NCBI GenBank assembly: GCA_033032865.1
Contig: JAWHQI010000009.1
Coordinates: 10,124,001-10,188,000, forward strand
Direction of reading: 5' to 3'
Source of the DNA: Dactylorhiza incarnata
Taxonomy: Eukaryota; Streptophyta; Magnoliopsida; Asparagales; Orchidaceae
DNA: 64,000 nt
Under the pieces are notes generated by a model. The model was not told the DNA's origin. It did not search any database and worked only from the letters and a program-made list of their open reading frames with translations. The translations under genes were made by a program, and so were the position numbers. Positions 34,299 through 45,451 of this stretch are shown here, in pieces. Every line of letters begins with the position of its first letter. The stretch's first letter is position 1.

Positions 34299-35304
34299 TC
34301 ACGATATTGGTGGAAGAATAGTAGAATCACTCTTTTCATTCGAAAGATCTCCAGGATGATATAACTTAAGGTGGTGCCCGTTTACTTTGAAGGAACCTTT
34401 TTCAGGGTTGGAAATTAGAATTGTCCCATAGGACCAAACCTCTTTAACAATAATGGGTCCGGACCACCGAGATTTAGCTTTCCCGGAAAAAGGCAAAGAC
34501 GAGAATTATAAAGGAGGATGAGATCGCCCGGTGAAAAAGTTTTAGGAAATTTTATATGCTTATCGTGATAAAACTTTGTTCGCTCTTTATATAATTTGTT
34601 ACTTTCGTACGCATTCGCGTGCCACACGTCTAATTCATTCATTTGGAATTTTCTTTGCTCGAATGCTAACGTAGAATCGAGGTTTAAAAATTAAAGCGCC
34701 CAAAATGCTTTGTGTTCTATTTCGACCGGAAGGTGGCAAGCCTTGCCATAATCCATTCAATACGGTGTACAACTGATAGCGGTCTTGTACGCAATTCGAT
34801 AGGCCCATAGCGCGTCATCGAGCTTAAGCGCCAAATCCTTCCGATTAATAGAAACAATTTTTTCTAAAATCCACATTAATTCTCGATTTATGACTTCGAC
34901 TTGGTCACTCGTTTGTGGGTGATAAGCAGTGGATAGTTTGTGCATAACACCCTATTTTGCTAATATTTTTGTGAATTGGCTTTTGCAAAAATGGGTGCCC
35001 CCATCACTAACTATGGCGCGCGGCGTACCAATTTGAGAAAATAACATTTTAAAGAAGCTAACGATGACTCACGCATCGTTGGTGGGGAGAGCTTGCGCTT
35101 CCGCCCACCTTGACACGTAGTCAACCGCAACTAGAATATACTTGTTTGAAAAAGAGGGAGGGAGAGGGCCAACGAAATCAATACCCCAAAGATCAAAAAT
35201 TTTGCATTCTAAGAAAATATTTTGGGGCATCTCATCCCGGCGGGAGATGTTCCCCGACCGCTGGCATCTGTCACAAGTACACACTAGGGTGTGAGCATCT
35301 TTAA
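34299..35304 (-). pseudogene. Integrase of the Athila-like element
   Basis: Pieces in order: [17 protein letters not shown] (zinc-finger end), [14 protein letters not shown] with the first catalytic Asp, [31 protein letters not shown] with the catalytic Glu (about 34757-34930), and the C-terminal KSRWSGPIIVKEVW..FKVNGHHLKLYHPGD. Frame breaks or stops occur near 35060, 34750, 34690 and 34500. The second Asp region (near 34980-35040) reads only with frame correction. Confidence 0.82.
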
Positions 35305-35533
35305 AGAGTGTGGGCTAATAAAAGCCCATCTCTAGCGCCTTCATCGCGGTTCGGTTCGCTTGATAATGACCACCGGTTGGTCCTTCGTGACAATGCCATA
35401 AAATTATTAGACCTTCCTCACTCGAGACACATCTTCTCACTACCTGGTCTGCACAAACACAGAATAAAAAGGGATCCTCCCAAAAATAATTCTTTAAATT
35501 AGAAAAGAATTTCTTCTTTTACTGACTCGTGAA

Positions 35534-36160
35534 TTATTTTGGTAGGACCTGGGCTACAAGATAGTTAGACAAATCCGCAAACCAGGGGGTGGAAGATGAA
35601 TTTATATTTTCGAGAGAAAGGAGGTGCTCTTCAGGGAATTTATCATTAATGTCGGCTTCTATTAATGCTTCCGAAGAGGGATTTTCTAATCGGTAAAGAT
35701 GATCGACCGCCAAGTTTTTGGCTCCCCTTTTGTCCCGGATCTCTAAATCAAACTCCTGCAAGAGGAAGATCCATGGCAAAAGATGAGGCTTGGCATCCGA
35801 TTTACTTAAAAGATACCTAAGAGCGGAGTGATCTGTGAAGACGATAACTTTCGAGAGAGTGATTCACGACCTAAGCTTATCAAAAGCAAAAACGATGTCT
35901 AGAAGCTCCTTCTCATTAGTGGTGTAGTTCGCTTGTGCCGACGTGAGTTTCTTGCTTGCACAATAAATTGGGTGGAAATACATACTCACCCGTTGACCTA
36001 ATACGGCGGCTACAACAATATCACTCGCGTCACACATAATTTTGAAGGGTAGCGACCAATCTGGCGCAACTAGAATCGGAGGATTTATAAGCTTTTCTTT
36101 GATAAGTTTAAAGGCCAAGTGGCATTCGTCATTAAAAAGGAAAGAAGATTATTTCTCAAG
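35534..36160 (-). pseudogene. RNase H of the Athila-like element
   Basis: INPPILVAPDWSLPFKIMCDASD and YTTNEKELLDIVFAFDKLRS mark the RNase H fold. A stop near 35862 and a missing stretch follow; then [22 protein letters not shown] continues to 35534. The linker to integrase (35305-35533) is non-reading. Confidence 0.8.
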
Positions 36161-37100
36161 AAGATAGGTTAACGACTTCGTGAATTTTGTATAGAGCATC
36201 GATAAAACCCCGCATGTCATAGGAAACTTCTAATAGCTTTTACATTCGTTGGAGGGGGGAGTTTTTTGATTACTTCGATCTTGGCCCTATCGACCTCGAT
36301 CCCTTTGCACGATATTTTATGGCCAAGGACTAATCCTTCTTTGACCATAAAATGACATTTCTCCTAATTAAGAGCAAAATTTGCTTCCTCACAACGTTAT
36401 AGCACGCGCTCGAGATTTTTTAAACAATTTTGAAAAGAATTTCCGAAAACGGAAAAGTCGTCCATGAAAACTTCCATCACATCCTCTACTAACTCGTCGA
36501 ATATCACAAGCATACATCTTTGGAATGTAGCCAGCGCGTTATAAAGACCAAATGGCATCCTTTGATAAGCGAAGGTGCCAAAGGGACAAGTGAATGTTGT
36601 TTTCTCTTGGTCGTCGTGCGAAATAGGGATTTTAAAATATCCCGACAAACCATCGAGAAAACAATAGTTGGAGTGACCTGAAAGGCGCTCTAAAATTTGA
36701 TCGATAAAAGGTAATGGGAAGTGATCCTTATGGGTGGCATCATTTAGTTGTTGATAATCGATGCACATCCCCCAACCAATAACGGTATGGGTTGGGATCA
36801 ATTCGTTATTTTCATTTGCTACTACCGTTACGCCGCCTTTCTTCGGCACGACTTGTACTGGGCTAACCTAAATACTACCCGATATCAGGTAGATGATTCC
36901 CATGTCTAGAAGTTTGATAACTTCAGCCTTAACGACTTCTTTCATATTCGGGTTTAGTCATCGTTAAGGCTGGACCGCGTTGTGGGAATTATCTGATATT
37001 TGCCAAATTGTGTGACGGTGCTTGCATAAGACTATAGTCAATTCAGAAAGTTCTAAATCGCTAAGTTCGGATGAAACGATAACGGGTAGCTTATAATTCT
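36161..37100 (-). pseudogene. Reverse transcriptase of the Athila-like element
   Basis: The best-preserved block is 36397-36849: CIDYQQLNDATHKDHFPLPF, FLDGLSGYFKIPI, FGTFAYQRMPFGLYNA and the catalytic VFMDDFSVFG. Upstream and downstream parts (to 37100 and 36161) are recognisable only through frame changes. Distribution of stops shows long inactivity. Confidence 0.85.
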
Positions 37101-37431
37101 TTTTCTAAAAATAGATATTTTAGGTGAGGAGGGAGTTATTTCAATTCTAAAATGGGTGGCTCTTCATAAGAAGTTTTGATTTTTAATTTTTCTAAAAATA
37201 ATGGTTCGGGTGGTGTGGAGCGAGAGACTTCTTCTTCTAAACAAAAGATCCCGGCGAGCTCAGAATCGTGACTCGATATGGAGACTAACTCGGGAAGTGA
37301 ATAAATTTTGTTCTCAAAACTATCTTCTAGATAGAAGCATGAATCGTCATTCTCTAAGGTGTTTTACATTGAGGTATTTATACTAAAAGTAACTTCATCA
37401 TCTCCAACCCGTAGGAGGAGCTTTCTGTTAC

Positions 37432-37971
37432 TTACGTCGATAATTGCGTGGGAGGTGGCAAGGAAGTGTGGCCGAGTATGAGGGGTACTTTGGCATCCTC
37501 TTCAATGTCAAGAATGACAAAGTCCACCAGGAAGATGAACTTGTCAACCTTAACGAGCACATCCTCCATTATCCCTACCAGATATTTTAATGAACGATCC
37601 GCTAATTGAATACTAATTCGAGTGGGGCTAGGATTTCCTAGGCCTAACTTTTTGAATAAAGAAAAAGGCATGAGATTGATGCTTGCTCCAAGATCCGCTA
37701 AGGCGTATTTTACTAACGAATTGCCAAATAGACACGGGATGGAGAACCGTCCTGAGTCATTTGCTTTTTGAGTCAATTTGTTGAGTACAACCGCGGAGCA
37801 TTCTGCGTTTAAGGAAATATGCAAAATATCTTCTAATTTCTTCTTATTGGAGAGCAACTCCTTAAGATATTTGGCATACATTGGAATTTGAGAGATAGCC
37901 TCGGAGAAGGGTACATTAATATGAATTTGTTTTAAAATTTCTAATTTTTTTTGTATTTTTTCTCGGCGCAC
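37432..37971 (-). pseudogene. Protease domain of the Athila-like element
   Basis: A 179-residue reading with ALADLGASINLMPFSLFKKL (active site DLGAS in place of DTGA) and VPLILGHTSL, the second lobe. The preceding helix (ILKQIHINVPFSEAISQIP) is the conserved gag-protease linker of Athila elements. Confidence 0.85.
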
Positions 37972-38185
37972 TTGCTCCTAAGCTTATATGGATATGGAAT
38001 ATTTGAACTATAACCGTGCGGACCTAGCGTAGTGGCAAATTTGATGATAAAATAGGAGGAGGAGAGTAAGTTACCTTGGGTTCGTCCTGTTTTGAAACCA
38101 CCTCCTTCCCGCTTCAGAGAGTAATCACGTTCACGCTTTCTCTTGGATTTTGCTCCATATTCCCCGATAGAGTTCCTTGCTGGCA

Positions 38186-39515
38186 CTCGGAGAACATTTT
38201 TGTTAGCTGCCCCACTTGATTCTCTAAATTTTTGATCGATCAGGTGAGGTTCCGGATGTTCGTTTCATTTGTAGCAACATATTTTGTAAAGACCTCTTCA
38301 AGCGGAGAGGGCTTTTGCTGCTGCGGTGGAAAACCGGGGAGATTAAAATTTGGAGGGGGAGTCAAGTTAAGAAGTTGATTAGGAGGTTGATTCATATTTA
38401 AAGGACGCTAAGCATTTCCTTGGTTGCTCCACAAGAAATTCGGATGGTTCCTATAACCCGCATTGTAAGTGTTATTGTACGGAGCAAAGTTCGGGTTATA
38501 GGAATGCCGAGGCGGATTTCCCATGTAGTCAACCTGCTCTTCATTTAAAGCATTATTAGCCCAAGGAGGAGTGACGGAGGAAGATGACATCTCCACAACT
38601 TGCTTTGTTAAGCGCTCAACTTGTAAAGCCAAAATAGAAGTAGCGTCTATTTCAAAATTCCGACTGGCTTATTAGGCCGCGCTCGGGGCAAATTCCATTG
38701 ATAAGCATTCAGGGCAATTTCCTCAAAAAGCTCTTGAGCGGCCTCTGGGGTTTTCCTATTTAATGTACCCCCGACGGTCGCATCAATCATTTGCCTAGTT
38801 TGGAAATTCAAGCAATTATAAAAGATTTGCACTTGTTGCCAAGCGGGAAGTGCGTGGTGAGGGCATCTACGCAAAAGCTCCTAGAAGCGCTACCATGTAT
38901 CTTAGAGAGTCTCTGAGTCATTTTGCATAAATGACGTAATATCTGTTCGCATTTTGGCGGTCTTTGCAGGCGGGAAATATTTAGTGAGAAATATTTTCGC
39001 CATATCGGCCCACGTAGTGATGAACTCCCTAGGAAGTAAGCACAACCACTGCTTGGCCTTAGACCGCAAAGAAAATGGGAAAAGACGTAATCAAATGGCA
39101 TCATCGGTGATGCCATTGACTTTAAACATGTCGCAAATTTCGAGAAAATTAGAAATATGACAGTTTGGATCTTCGTCCGGCTGACCATCGAGGGCACTGG
39201 TTGCTGCAACATTTGTATGATGCTGGACTTGATCTCAAAGTTATTGTTTTCCACCACGGGGCGAACAATACTTGACTGTGCGCCTTCCAGATTCGGCGGC
39301 GCATAATAGTTCATGGTTCATTGTGCGGCCTCATTAGGATTGGGCGCGTTAGGATTAGGAAGATTAAGATTAGGATCCATATTTGCTGCTTTAGTATCCC
39401 CGATCGACACTTCGATTAATAATTGTATTTCCTGATCACGAGAACGGCAGCACCGCGAAAGGGTTTGCTCGATCTCTGGATCAAAAGGAATATTCGAAGC
39501 ACTACCTCGGGTCAT
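38186..39515 (-). pseudogene. gag: Gag of the Athila-like element
   Basis: Starts MTRGSASNIPFDPEIEQTL at 39515. A TGA at 39315-39317 (probably from CGA) interrupts it in frame before TMNYYAPPNLEG; a frameshift follows near 39100. The C-terminal parts RRCPHHALPAWQQVQIFYN (38647-38874) and WSNQGN (38408-38632) are recognisable. There is no zinc knuckle where the gag-protease family has one, as far as I can read. Confidence 0.8.
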
Positions 39516-39633
39516 ACACTATAATGGAAAAGGGGAAAGAAGAAAAAAGAAAAAAAAGAGAATAATTAAACTAAAAATAAAGAAAGAGGAAAACTTGATT
39601 ATTATAAATATTTTTTTTCTTTTAGGAGGATTA

Positions 39634-39732
39634 AGTTAGTCTTGGATTTCCCGAGGTATACCCTGTGAAGGATTCTCACCGGTACTAGGAGATAAGATGG
39701 GATGATAACCCAAATGTCCCTTTCTAAGATTT
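39634..39732. repeat. Leader box duplicated in the 3' region
   Basis: The segment from cttggatttcccgaggta to tccctttctaagatttag closely matches 33773-33865. The related box in the non-coding element occurs once (about 3308-3400). Confidence 0.65.
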
Positions 39733-39838
39733 AGATTACACCTTTACGATTTTTTTGAAACTAGAAAAAGTAAAATAAAGCAAAAAGAAAAATGATAAAA
39801 TTAATAGCTACCCTCTTTTCAAAATATCTACGCAAAGT

Positions 39839-39855
39839 CCCCGGCAACGGTGCCA
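39839..39855 (-). other. Primer-binding site, tRNA-Asp
   Basis: The minus strand reads TGGCACCGTTGCCGGGG, one mismatch from the tRNA-Asp complement, 6 nt from the LTR. Confidence 0.88.
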
Positions 39856-39861
39856 AAATTT

Positions 39862-41553
39862 TGATATAGAGAATTTCGGATTTATGTTAAGCGAAGGGTT
39901 AAAGATGTTTTCCAAACTATATTCGATGGAGGCAAGTGTACCTTATCATCTATAGTATATGATATTTTAGAAATACCAAGTTTGTATTCCTCGGGGTGCG
40001 TTGATTGCTTCTACTTCGAGGGGCGCGTTGATTATTTCTACTTTGAGATAATCACTATTATCTTATCGATTAATTTTTGAGGTTTTGTTTACTTAGCTAA
40101 TAAGAGACAATTTGCAAGCTAAAAGAAAGGTTTGATGGTAAAAAGATTAGTGCTCAATCTAAAATCACCTTGGAGTGAGAATAATCAAGTGAAGGAAAAA
40201 TAAATCTAATTCCGTTTAAATAATCAAGTGCTCAATCCAAGATGGGATGATCGCGGAGGTTCCCGAAGCTTGAACATGTCTCTCTCGAGGTTAATGCCCA
40301 ACTAAGTTTAGGAAAAATCAACCAAACTCTCGTCCTATAATTGATTACCTACAACTTGCTTTACGCTTGAGTGATCGATTCATACTTTGAGCCTCTCGGC
40401 TAGCTAAGTATGAAAACTTAAGCGAAAACCATATATCAAAAATATGGTCTCACTAATTAAAAATCAAGGGTAATTCAAGTGTTTACAAAAAACGGAAAAA
40501 GATAGCTAGAAAATCATAACTTGATTATCTCATCCTCGAATCATTTCGATTGAGCACTAATGAGTATTAGTTAATCATAGCGGAGGGGGAAAAGAGAATA
40601 AGATGACATTGCATGAAGAAAAGCTAATTAAAAGAGAAAGAGAAGTGAAGAAAACAAAACTAATTTTTATTGAAATTAAAAACTATTACAAGCCTTAAAC
40701 AAGATTACAATGCTAGAAATGCAAAGATTACAAGCTTAAAAAACTATTGCATTAAAAGAAAACTAGAACATTGTATGAAAGGGAAAGAGAGAGAACATGA
40801 AATGGAAATACATGAACAAAAGCATGTAAAAGATCACTAACAGCTCTAGCAGCACCTCCTCCTCTCCAAAATTCTGAACCCTGGACTCAAGGAGAACCTC
40901 TGAATTTATAGATTTTTTTAAGTTACACGCCCTCGGTCACGGGCGTGACCAAGGGCATGCAACCACTGTTCAGCTCTGATCCGACAGTGGCGTGGGTCTT
41001 GCGTGATAGCGTGGTGGAAAAGGAGTTTACACGCCAGTGTAACATTAGTCACGGGCGTGTACTTGGGTGGCTTCATTTAATGCATTGTGGGTTTGATTGC
41101 GGCGCGGAGGCGAGCAAGGATCACGCTGGAAAGTTACGGCCGTGACATTTGGGTCATGGGCGTGACTTGGGTTGACTTCTCGATGGCATCTCACCTTCTT
41201 GACGGCAGCTCCGCTGGCAGGATCCTAAGTTTACACGCACCAGATCATGGGCGTGACCTTTGGGTCAGGGCGTGAATGGGGGCGTAACTTGTTGTGGACA
41301 AGCTCAAACTTTGCGACATCAATACTGTACTGGTATTCAAGTTATACGCCCCTGGTCACGGGCGGGACTGGGGGGCGCGTAATACAAATTTTCCCAATTT
41401 TGTCCCAAAATTCTGCAAAAATAAACATAAGTAAATTACAATAAAATTTTATAAAAGAACTATTTATAACCTACAATTGGCATGAAAAAGAAAAATTCAT
41501 ATTAAATAATTACTAAAATTTCTACTAAAAAGTTATACAAAAATTACTTATCG
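39862..41553 (-). repeat. 5' LTR of the Athila-like element
   Basis: 1692 bp from TGATATAGAG to about TTACTTATCG (the last base is probably a mutated A). TATA box TCTATAAATT on the minus strand at 40903-40912 and a palindrome array upstream at about 40925-41380 (tcacgggcgtgacc type). Confidence 0.85.
40925..41380. repeat. U3 palindrome array of the Athila-like LTR
   Basis: Inverted pairs such as cgccctcggtcacgggcgtgaccaagggc and many gggcgtgac half-sites. The motif class is the same as in the LTRs at 480-5213, supporting their family link. Confidence 0.7.
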
Positions 41554-41583
41554 GTCATCATTACAAAATTATCCCTTAACTTC

Positions 41584-41591
41584 TATAAATA
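41584..41591 (+). promoter_or_regulatory. TATA box preceding the accessory pseudogene
   Basis: TATAAATA, about 80 nt before the ATG at 41663. DNA further upstream is cut off by the Athila LTR boundary at 41553, so a palindrome array cannot be looked for here. Confidence 0.5.
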
Positions 41592-41662
41592 GCGGGACTT
41601 AGAATTCTTCTTTCACGCTTTAGCGAATTCACTATAAGCAGCGGTGTCAGTGATCATTCAAA

Positions 41663-43336
41663 ATGGTGTCCGCACGAGCTGTCGTTGCTGAGACCTTTGT
41701 AAATGTCGATCACTAGCTGTGTAGGCTTTCCCAAGATGAATATGTGTCCTTTTTGGAGAAGCACATGATTCAAAACTAGTTTATTGTGTGGCTGCCATAA
41801 GAGAATGAAGGCTTGAACTTTGGTGTTGAAAATAAACTCATCATCAGAATCGATAACTTTGATTGTGGACTAATGCTTGCTTTTCCCTGGGAATTTTTTG
41901 TAGTGATGGAGTACAATGGAGTTGTGTTCGGACAGCTTCCATCAAACTCAACCAGTCTCATGTCAGTCTTCATAAGCTACTTGAGATCTGCGAAGATCAA
42001 GTTCACAATCGATCTATTCCGCACCATCTTCATGATGAAAGCGCTGAAAGAATGGAGAAAGAAAGAGTATTTTAAAGGGCTGATGTATTTTTCTTGCAAA
42101 GGCATCAAGGTTCTAAATCTCCCAAACAAGATCCCTTCCTTGATAGAAAGGTTCATGGTATTTGAGGGCGACTTCGGCGGTCTCAACACTTTGCTGTCTC
42201 GCCGGGGAGAAGGGGTTTTTAGAAAACCCAAAACGATCACAGAAGATGAGCTTGACATCTTGGCCTTCCTGGACGACAAGCGCCTCGATCGCCTTCACTA
42301 CATGGTGATTTGGCCTGAGGTCACTATCATTTTCCTTTGCTCATTTTCTAATAGTTTTATTTCCATTTAGTGACCTTGGTGATCCCAACTAGCGATCACG
42401 TGGCGCCGGCTAAGGAAGTCCTCACTCAAAGGGAGATGAGGTAGAAGTGAGACCGTGACAGGATGGCGAATGAGACTACTCAAGAATAAGAGTCCGCCAC
42501 CGAGTCCTTTCCTTTGATAGGATTCTGCGGGAAAATGAAAGATACCAAGGGCAAGCCCCTTCTAAAATGGGATAAGAAAGGAAAATTTTGGAAGGTGTCT
42601 ACTGCCCCTCCTGTTTGGGGCGGGAAGCTGACGCACCATGCCAACGCGGTCACTTCCGTGCTGTTTGGCGAATTCAATGCCAAAGAAGCTTATTCCATTG
42701 ATGCTGAAATGCTTCCTGATATGGCCATGCAAGCGTCGGTCAGAAGTGTGGTCTTGAACCACCATCTAGGGCGGTCTCCCAGCATGGCCCTGAAAGATAT
42801 CGATACCTTACAAGATAGGTTAAGGGTAAGTACATTTTACCTATAGTCTTCAATTCCTTTCCATTTAGACCGTGTGATCTAATATACTTCCTTTTACAGA
42901 GATCAATTAAAAGGCCTATCATTTTGATAATTCTGCCTTCCAGAAAGTGATGATGAAGCACTTGAGAGGCGCACCCAACATGACAATTTTGAGGCTTCGC
43001 GAACATGGTTGTCTCTCTTTTGAATTTGAAGGAGTAGCATTCGCCGATCTGTTTCCAAAAATGGCGCAAATGATTGACGATGCGTTGGTCACTATTTCTG
43101 AGTCTAGTGAAGAAGGTGAAGAGGAAGAGACTGCCACATGTGCAAATAGGGAGAGCGAGCACACTCCTTTGAGCGGAAGCCAATATATTCCTGGTGATGA
43201 GTTGAGCTCGGTGGCGGCCTCAAGTTCTGGATCAAGAGTTATTCATAGAAGCTCAGCAAATTCTTTAGAGGAGACCGCTTCTTCGTCATCAGAAGAGCGA
43301 TCTCCGAAAAGATCGAAGAGCAACCCAGAGGAATGA
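41663..43336 (+). pseudogene. Accessory gene remnant, PF04195-like (putative gypsy-type transposon protein)
   Basis: Reads from ATG 41663 with three in-frame stops before 41813 (probably C-to-T changes), then a long stretch with LMLAFPWEFFVVMEYNGVVF, LMSVFISYL, IDLFRTIFMM and YFKGLMYFSC. This layout resembles the PF04195 domain known from accessory ORFs of Tat-lineage elements. A second block (42514-42825) and a third (42944-43336, acidic, Ser-rich, ending in a basic SPKRSKSNPEE) are joined by a GTAAGT-AG intron at 42826-42943 that keeps phase. A further short intron near 42320-42370 is possible, but the phases do not agree. Not a host gene by context. Confidence 0.65.
42826..42943 (+). other. 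Predicted 118-bp intron in the accessory pseudogene
   Basis: Donor GTAAGT directly after the DRLR codons, acceptor CCTTCCAG before KVMMKHLRG. Both sides lie on codon boundaries (phase 0), although the flanking blocks are in different genomic frames. Confidence 0.6.
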
Positions 43337-44040
43337 AGATCATTTTTAGCTGCCTTTTCTTTATTTGCTCAAAAATGTAACTGCCGGCTTTGAGACCGCG
43401 TGATCCCTGTAATTTACAAAGAATGAAATGAAAAAAATATTTTATGTACCTTTATTTGTCTTATGTGAATAAATCCATTTCATATGTTGATCTTTATACT
43501 TGTTCATTTATGGCTGCATTATAACCTCCAAAGAAGAAGAATCGGTCTCAATAAGAATCGATCACATTATAATTCCCAATCAATAAGAATCAGTCTCAAT
43601 TAATATCAATCATCCACTGAACTTATAATAAGAGAACTACTTTCTTCATGCGAGCAATCTCGCATTCCAAAGAAATAACATTTTCATTCGATCTCACGTT
43701 TTAAATGTTGTTGAGCTAGAATCAGTCAGTTGTATAAGAGAAATTGATAATATACTACAAATCATTTTTAACTTGGACAATAACTGACAACCAAGAATGG
43801 CGATTTCTTCAATGCAAGACCGCCTCTCTTTGAAATACTGGTGATTCCATCAATAATTCTGATGTTGCTTGTAAATGGCGATCTCCAGTACTTGAGAACT
43901 TTTGTAAAAAAGTTCAAATTATTGTAGCTATAGACAAAAACCCTTAGATGCTTTAATGTGCTTAGCAGAATACTAAGAATAAGAAAAGCAAGTGATGATC
44001 TTATATATTCCAGACCTTTAGCGGATTATATAACTAAATA
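43337..44040. other. Non-coding spacer of the Tat-like remnant
   Basis: AT-rich, with several short copies of an aatcggtctcaataagaatc-type phrase near 43550-43615. No gene seen. Confidence 0.5.
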
Positions 44041-44044
44041 CCTT

Positions 44045-44575
44045 TGATAGATTTATCCCAGAGATAAAATGGCGGCCTTAACTTCCCCAGACCGCTCCTT
44101 AATCAAAAGAACAGAAGAAAAACCCCGGGAACGGTCTCAACTATTCTAGGCTACTCCTTAATAGAAAAAAAGATAAGAAAACATTAGACGGTGGTCTCAA
44201 ATTCCCAAACCGTCAATTATAAGAATAGATAATAGATAAATCCTTAGGTGATGGCCTCAAATTCCCCAGACCATTTCTTATCAGAGAAGTTTACAGAGAA
44301 AACCCAGGCGGTGGTCTTTAATGATCCAGACCGCCCTTAGTTGTATAGATAATAAAGAAACATAGGCGCCAGTCATAAATGCTCCAGACCGCCCCTTATC
44401 AGAATAGATAATAATGAATCCCAGACAGCGGTCCTAAGTGCTCCATACCGCCCCTTAATTGAAATAGATAGAAAGAAAACCTGGCGGCGGTCTTAAGTAC
44501 TCCAGACCGCCCCTTATAGAGAAATCCCAAACTAGCAGTTTTAAATATTTTAGACCGTGCCCTTATTAGAAAGGT
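44045..44575. repeat. 60-bp minisatellite with a palindromic core (ggcggtct..agaccgcc)
   Basis: About nine imperfect units of about 60 bp. Each has a core of the type ggcggtcttaagtgctccag followed by accgcccctta and an aatagataataaagaaa spacer. Unit length and core position stay constant while the sequence drifts. Confidence 0.75.
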
Positions 44576-44594
44576 TGGAGAGAATGGAGATGAT

Positions 44595-45030
44595 GACCTT
44601 GATGGTTAAGAGGAGAAGAGGTATACAATCCAAAATGATCAAAAGGGCAGGTGTGGTCTTATTAAAGAGCTACTGGCATTTCTTTCCTCAAGAGATCATT
44701 AAGATTATAATACCTTAGGAAGAGAAAGGGACCTTGATGGTCAGAAGAGAAGAAGTGTACAAACCAAAATGATCAAAAGGGCAGGTGTGGTTTGATGAAG
44801 AGATACCGACATTGCTTTCCTCAAGAGATCAATGAGATTGTAGCACCCTATCCACTCTAGGTCTCATGCAATAATCATAAATGCTCCTGACCATTCCTCT
44901 TGGCTGTCCTCAAACAAATGAGCATTCAAGGGTACAAAGCAAAATGATCAAAAGGGCAGGTGCGGTTTGCTGCAGAGCTCCCGATATTGCTTTCCTCAAG
45001 AGATCATTAAGACTGTAATGATGTCCTGTA
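44595..45030. repeat. Second tandem repeat, three diverged units of about 135-175 bp
   Basis: Shared landmarks are caaaatgatcaaaagggcag at about 44631, 44765 and 44940, each followed by a gctttcctcaagagatca segment. The third unit is longer. Confidence 0.65.
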
Positions 45031-45322
45031 ATGCATGACAGAGATGGACATTCACCTAGACCTCCCTTGATGCAGGGTGTGTCAGATGTCAGCAAGGACC
45101 TGATATACTAAAGTTCCTCCGCACGAGCTTGGTGAGCTACAACTACACAGAAGCGAAATCTCCCCGCTATTTGTGGTCATGATAGATTTACATCTCAAGC
45201 TTCAAGTCGAGGGGGCTGCAAGTAGGATCCATTGATGTCTCGCTTGGTTAGGTTTTGCCTTGCCAATAATTTGTCCCGATGATTCCCTTTTTTTAATATA
45301 TAGAGAGGTTACAAGAGGTTAC
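45031..45322. other. Remaining flank of the Tat-like remnant
   Basis: No ORF. A TATA-like run (aatatatag near 45292-45301) lies just before the probable copia LTR. It may belong to the Tat-like element, but the evidence is weak. Confidence 0.3.
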
Positions 45323-45451
45323 TGTTGGTTTTTCTTTAAGAGTAGACACATCAAGATGTGCGCAGCTGAATATGCAAGAACAACCTAAAAGAAAGCATAT
45401 AGGATCTTGCGATAACAATGGATCAAGAAATCAAAGCAATAAGATAGAGTA

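Larger units (their letters stand above)
32597..41553 (-). mobile_element. Athila-like Ty3/gypsy element (internal region and 5' LTR)
   Basis: The 5' LTR is at 39862-41553, the tRNA-Asp primer site at 39839-39855, then gag, protease, reverse transcriptase, RNase H and integrase in gypsy order, a 1.7-kb non-coding 3' part and a polypurine tract at 32597-32612. The 3' LTR continues at 32318-32596 and 5692-5974. Assignment to the Athila lineage rests on the gag and integrase C-terminal motifs and the primer type. It is heavily mutated and is the oldest part of the left-hand nest. Confidence 0.85.

Noticed and set aside
34299..39515. Endogenous pararetrovirus (caulimovirus) remnant
   Set aside because: LTRs, tRNA-Asp primer site, polypurine tract, integrase domain and Athila-type gag identify an LTR retrotransposon; no movement protein motif was seen.
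41663..43336. Host gene with introns
   Set aside because: In-frame stops, a PF04195-like domain typical of elements, and position among repeats make a transposon accessory pseudogene more likely.
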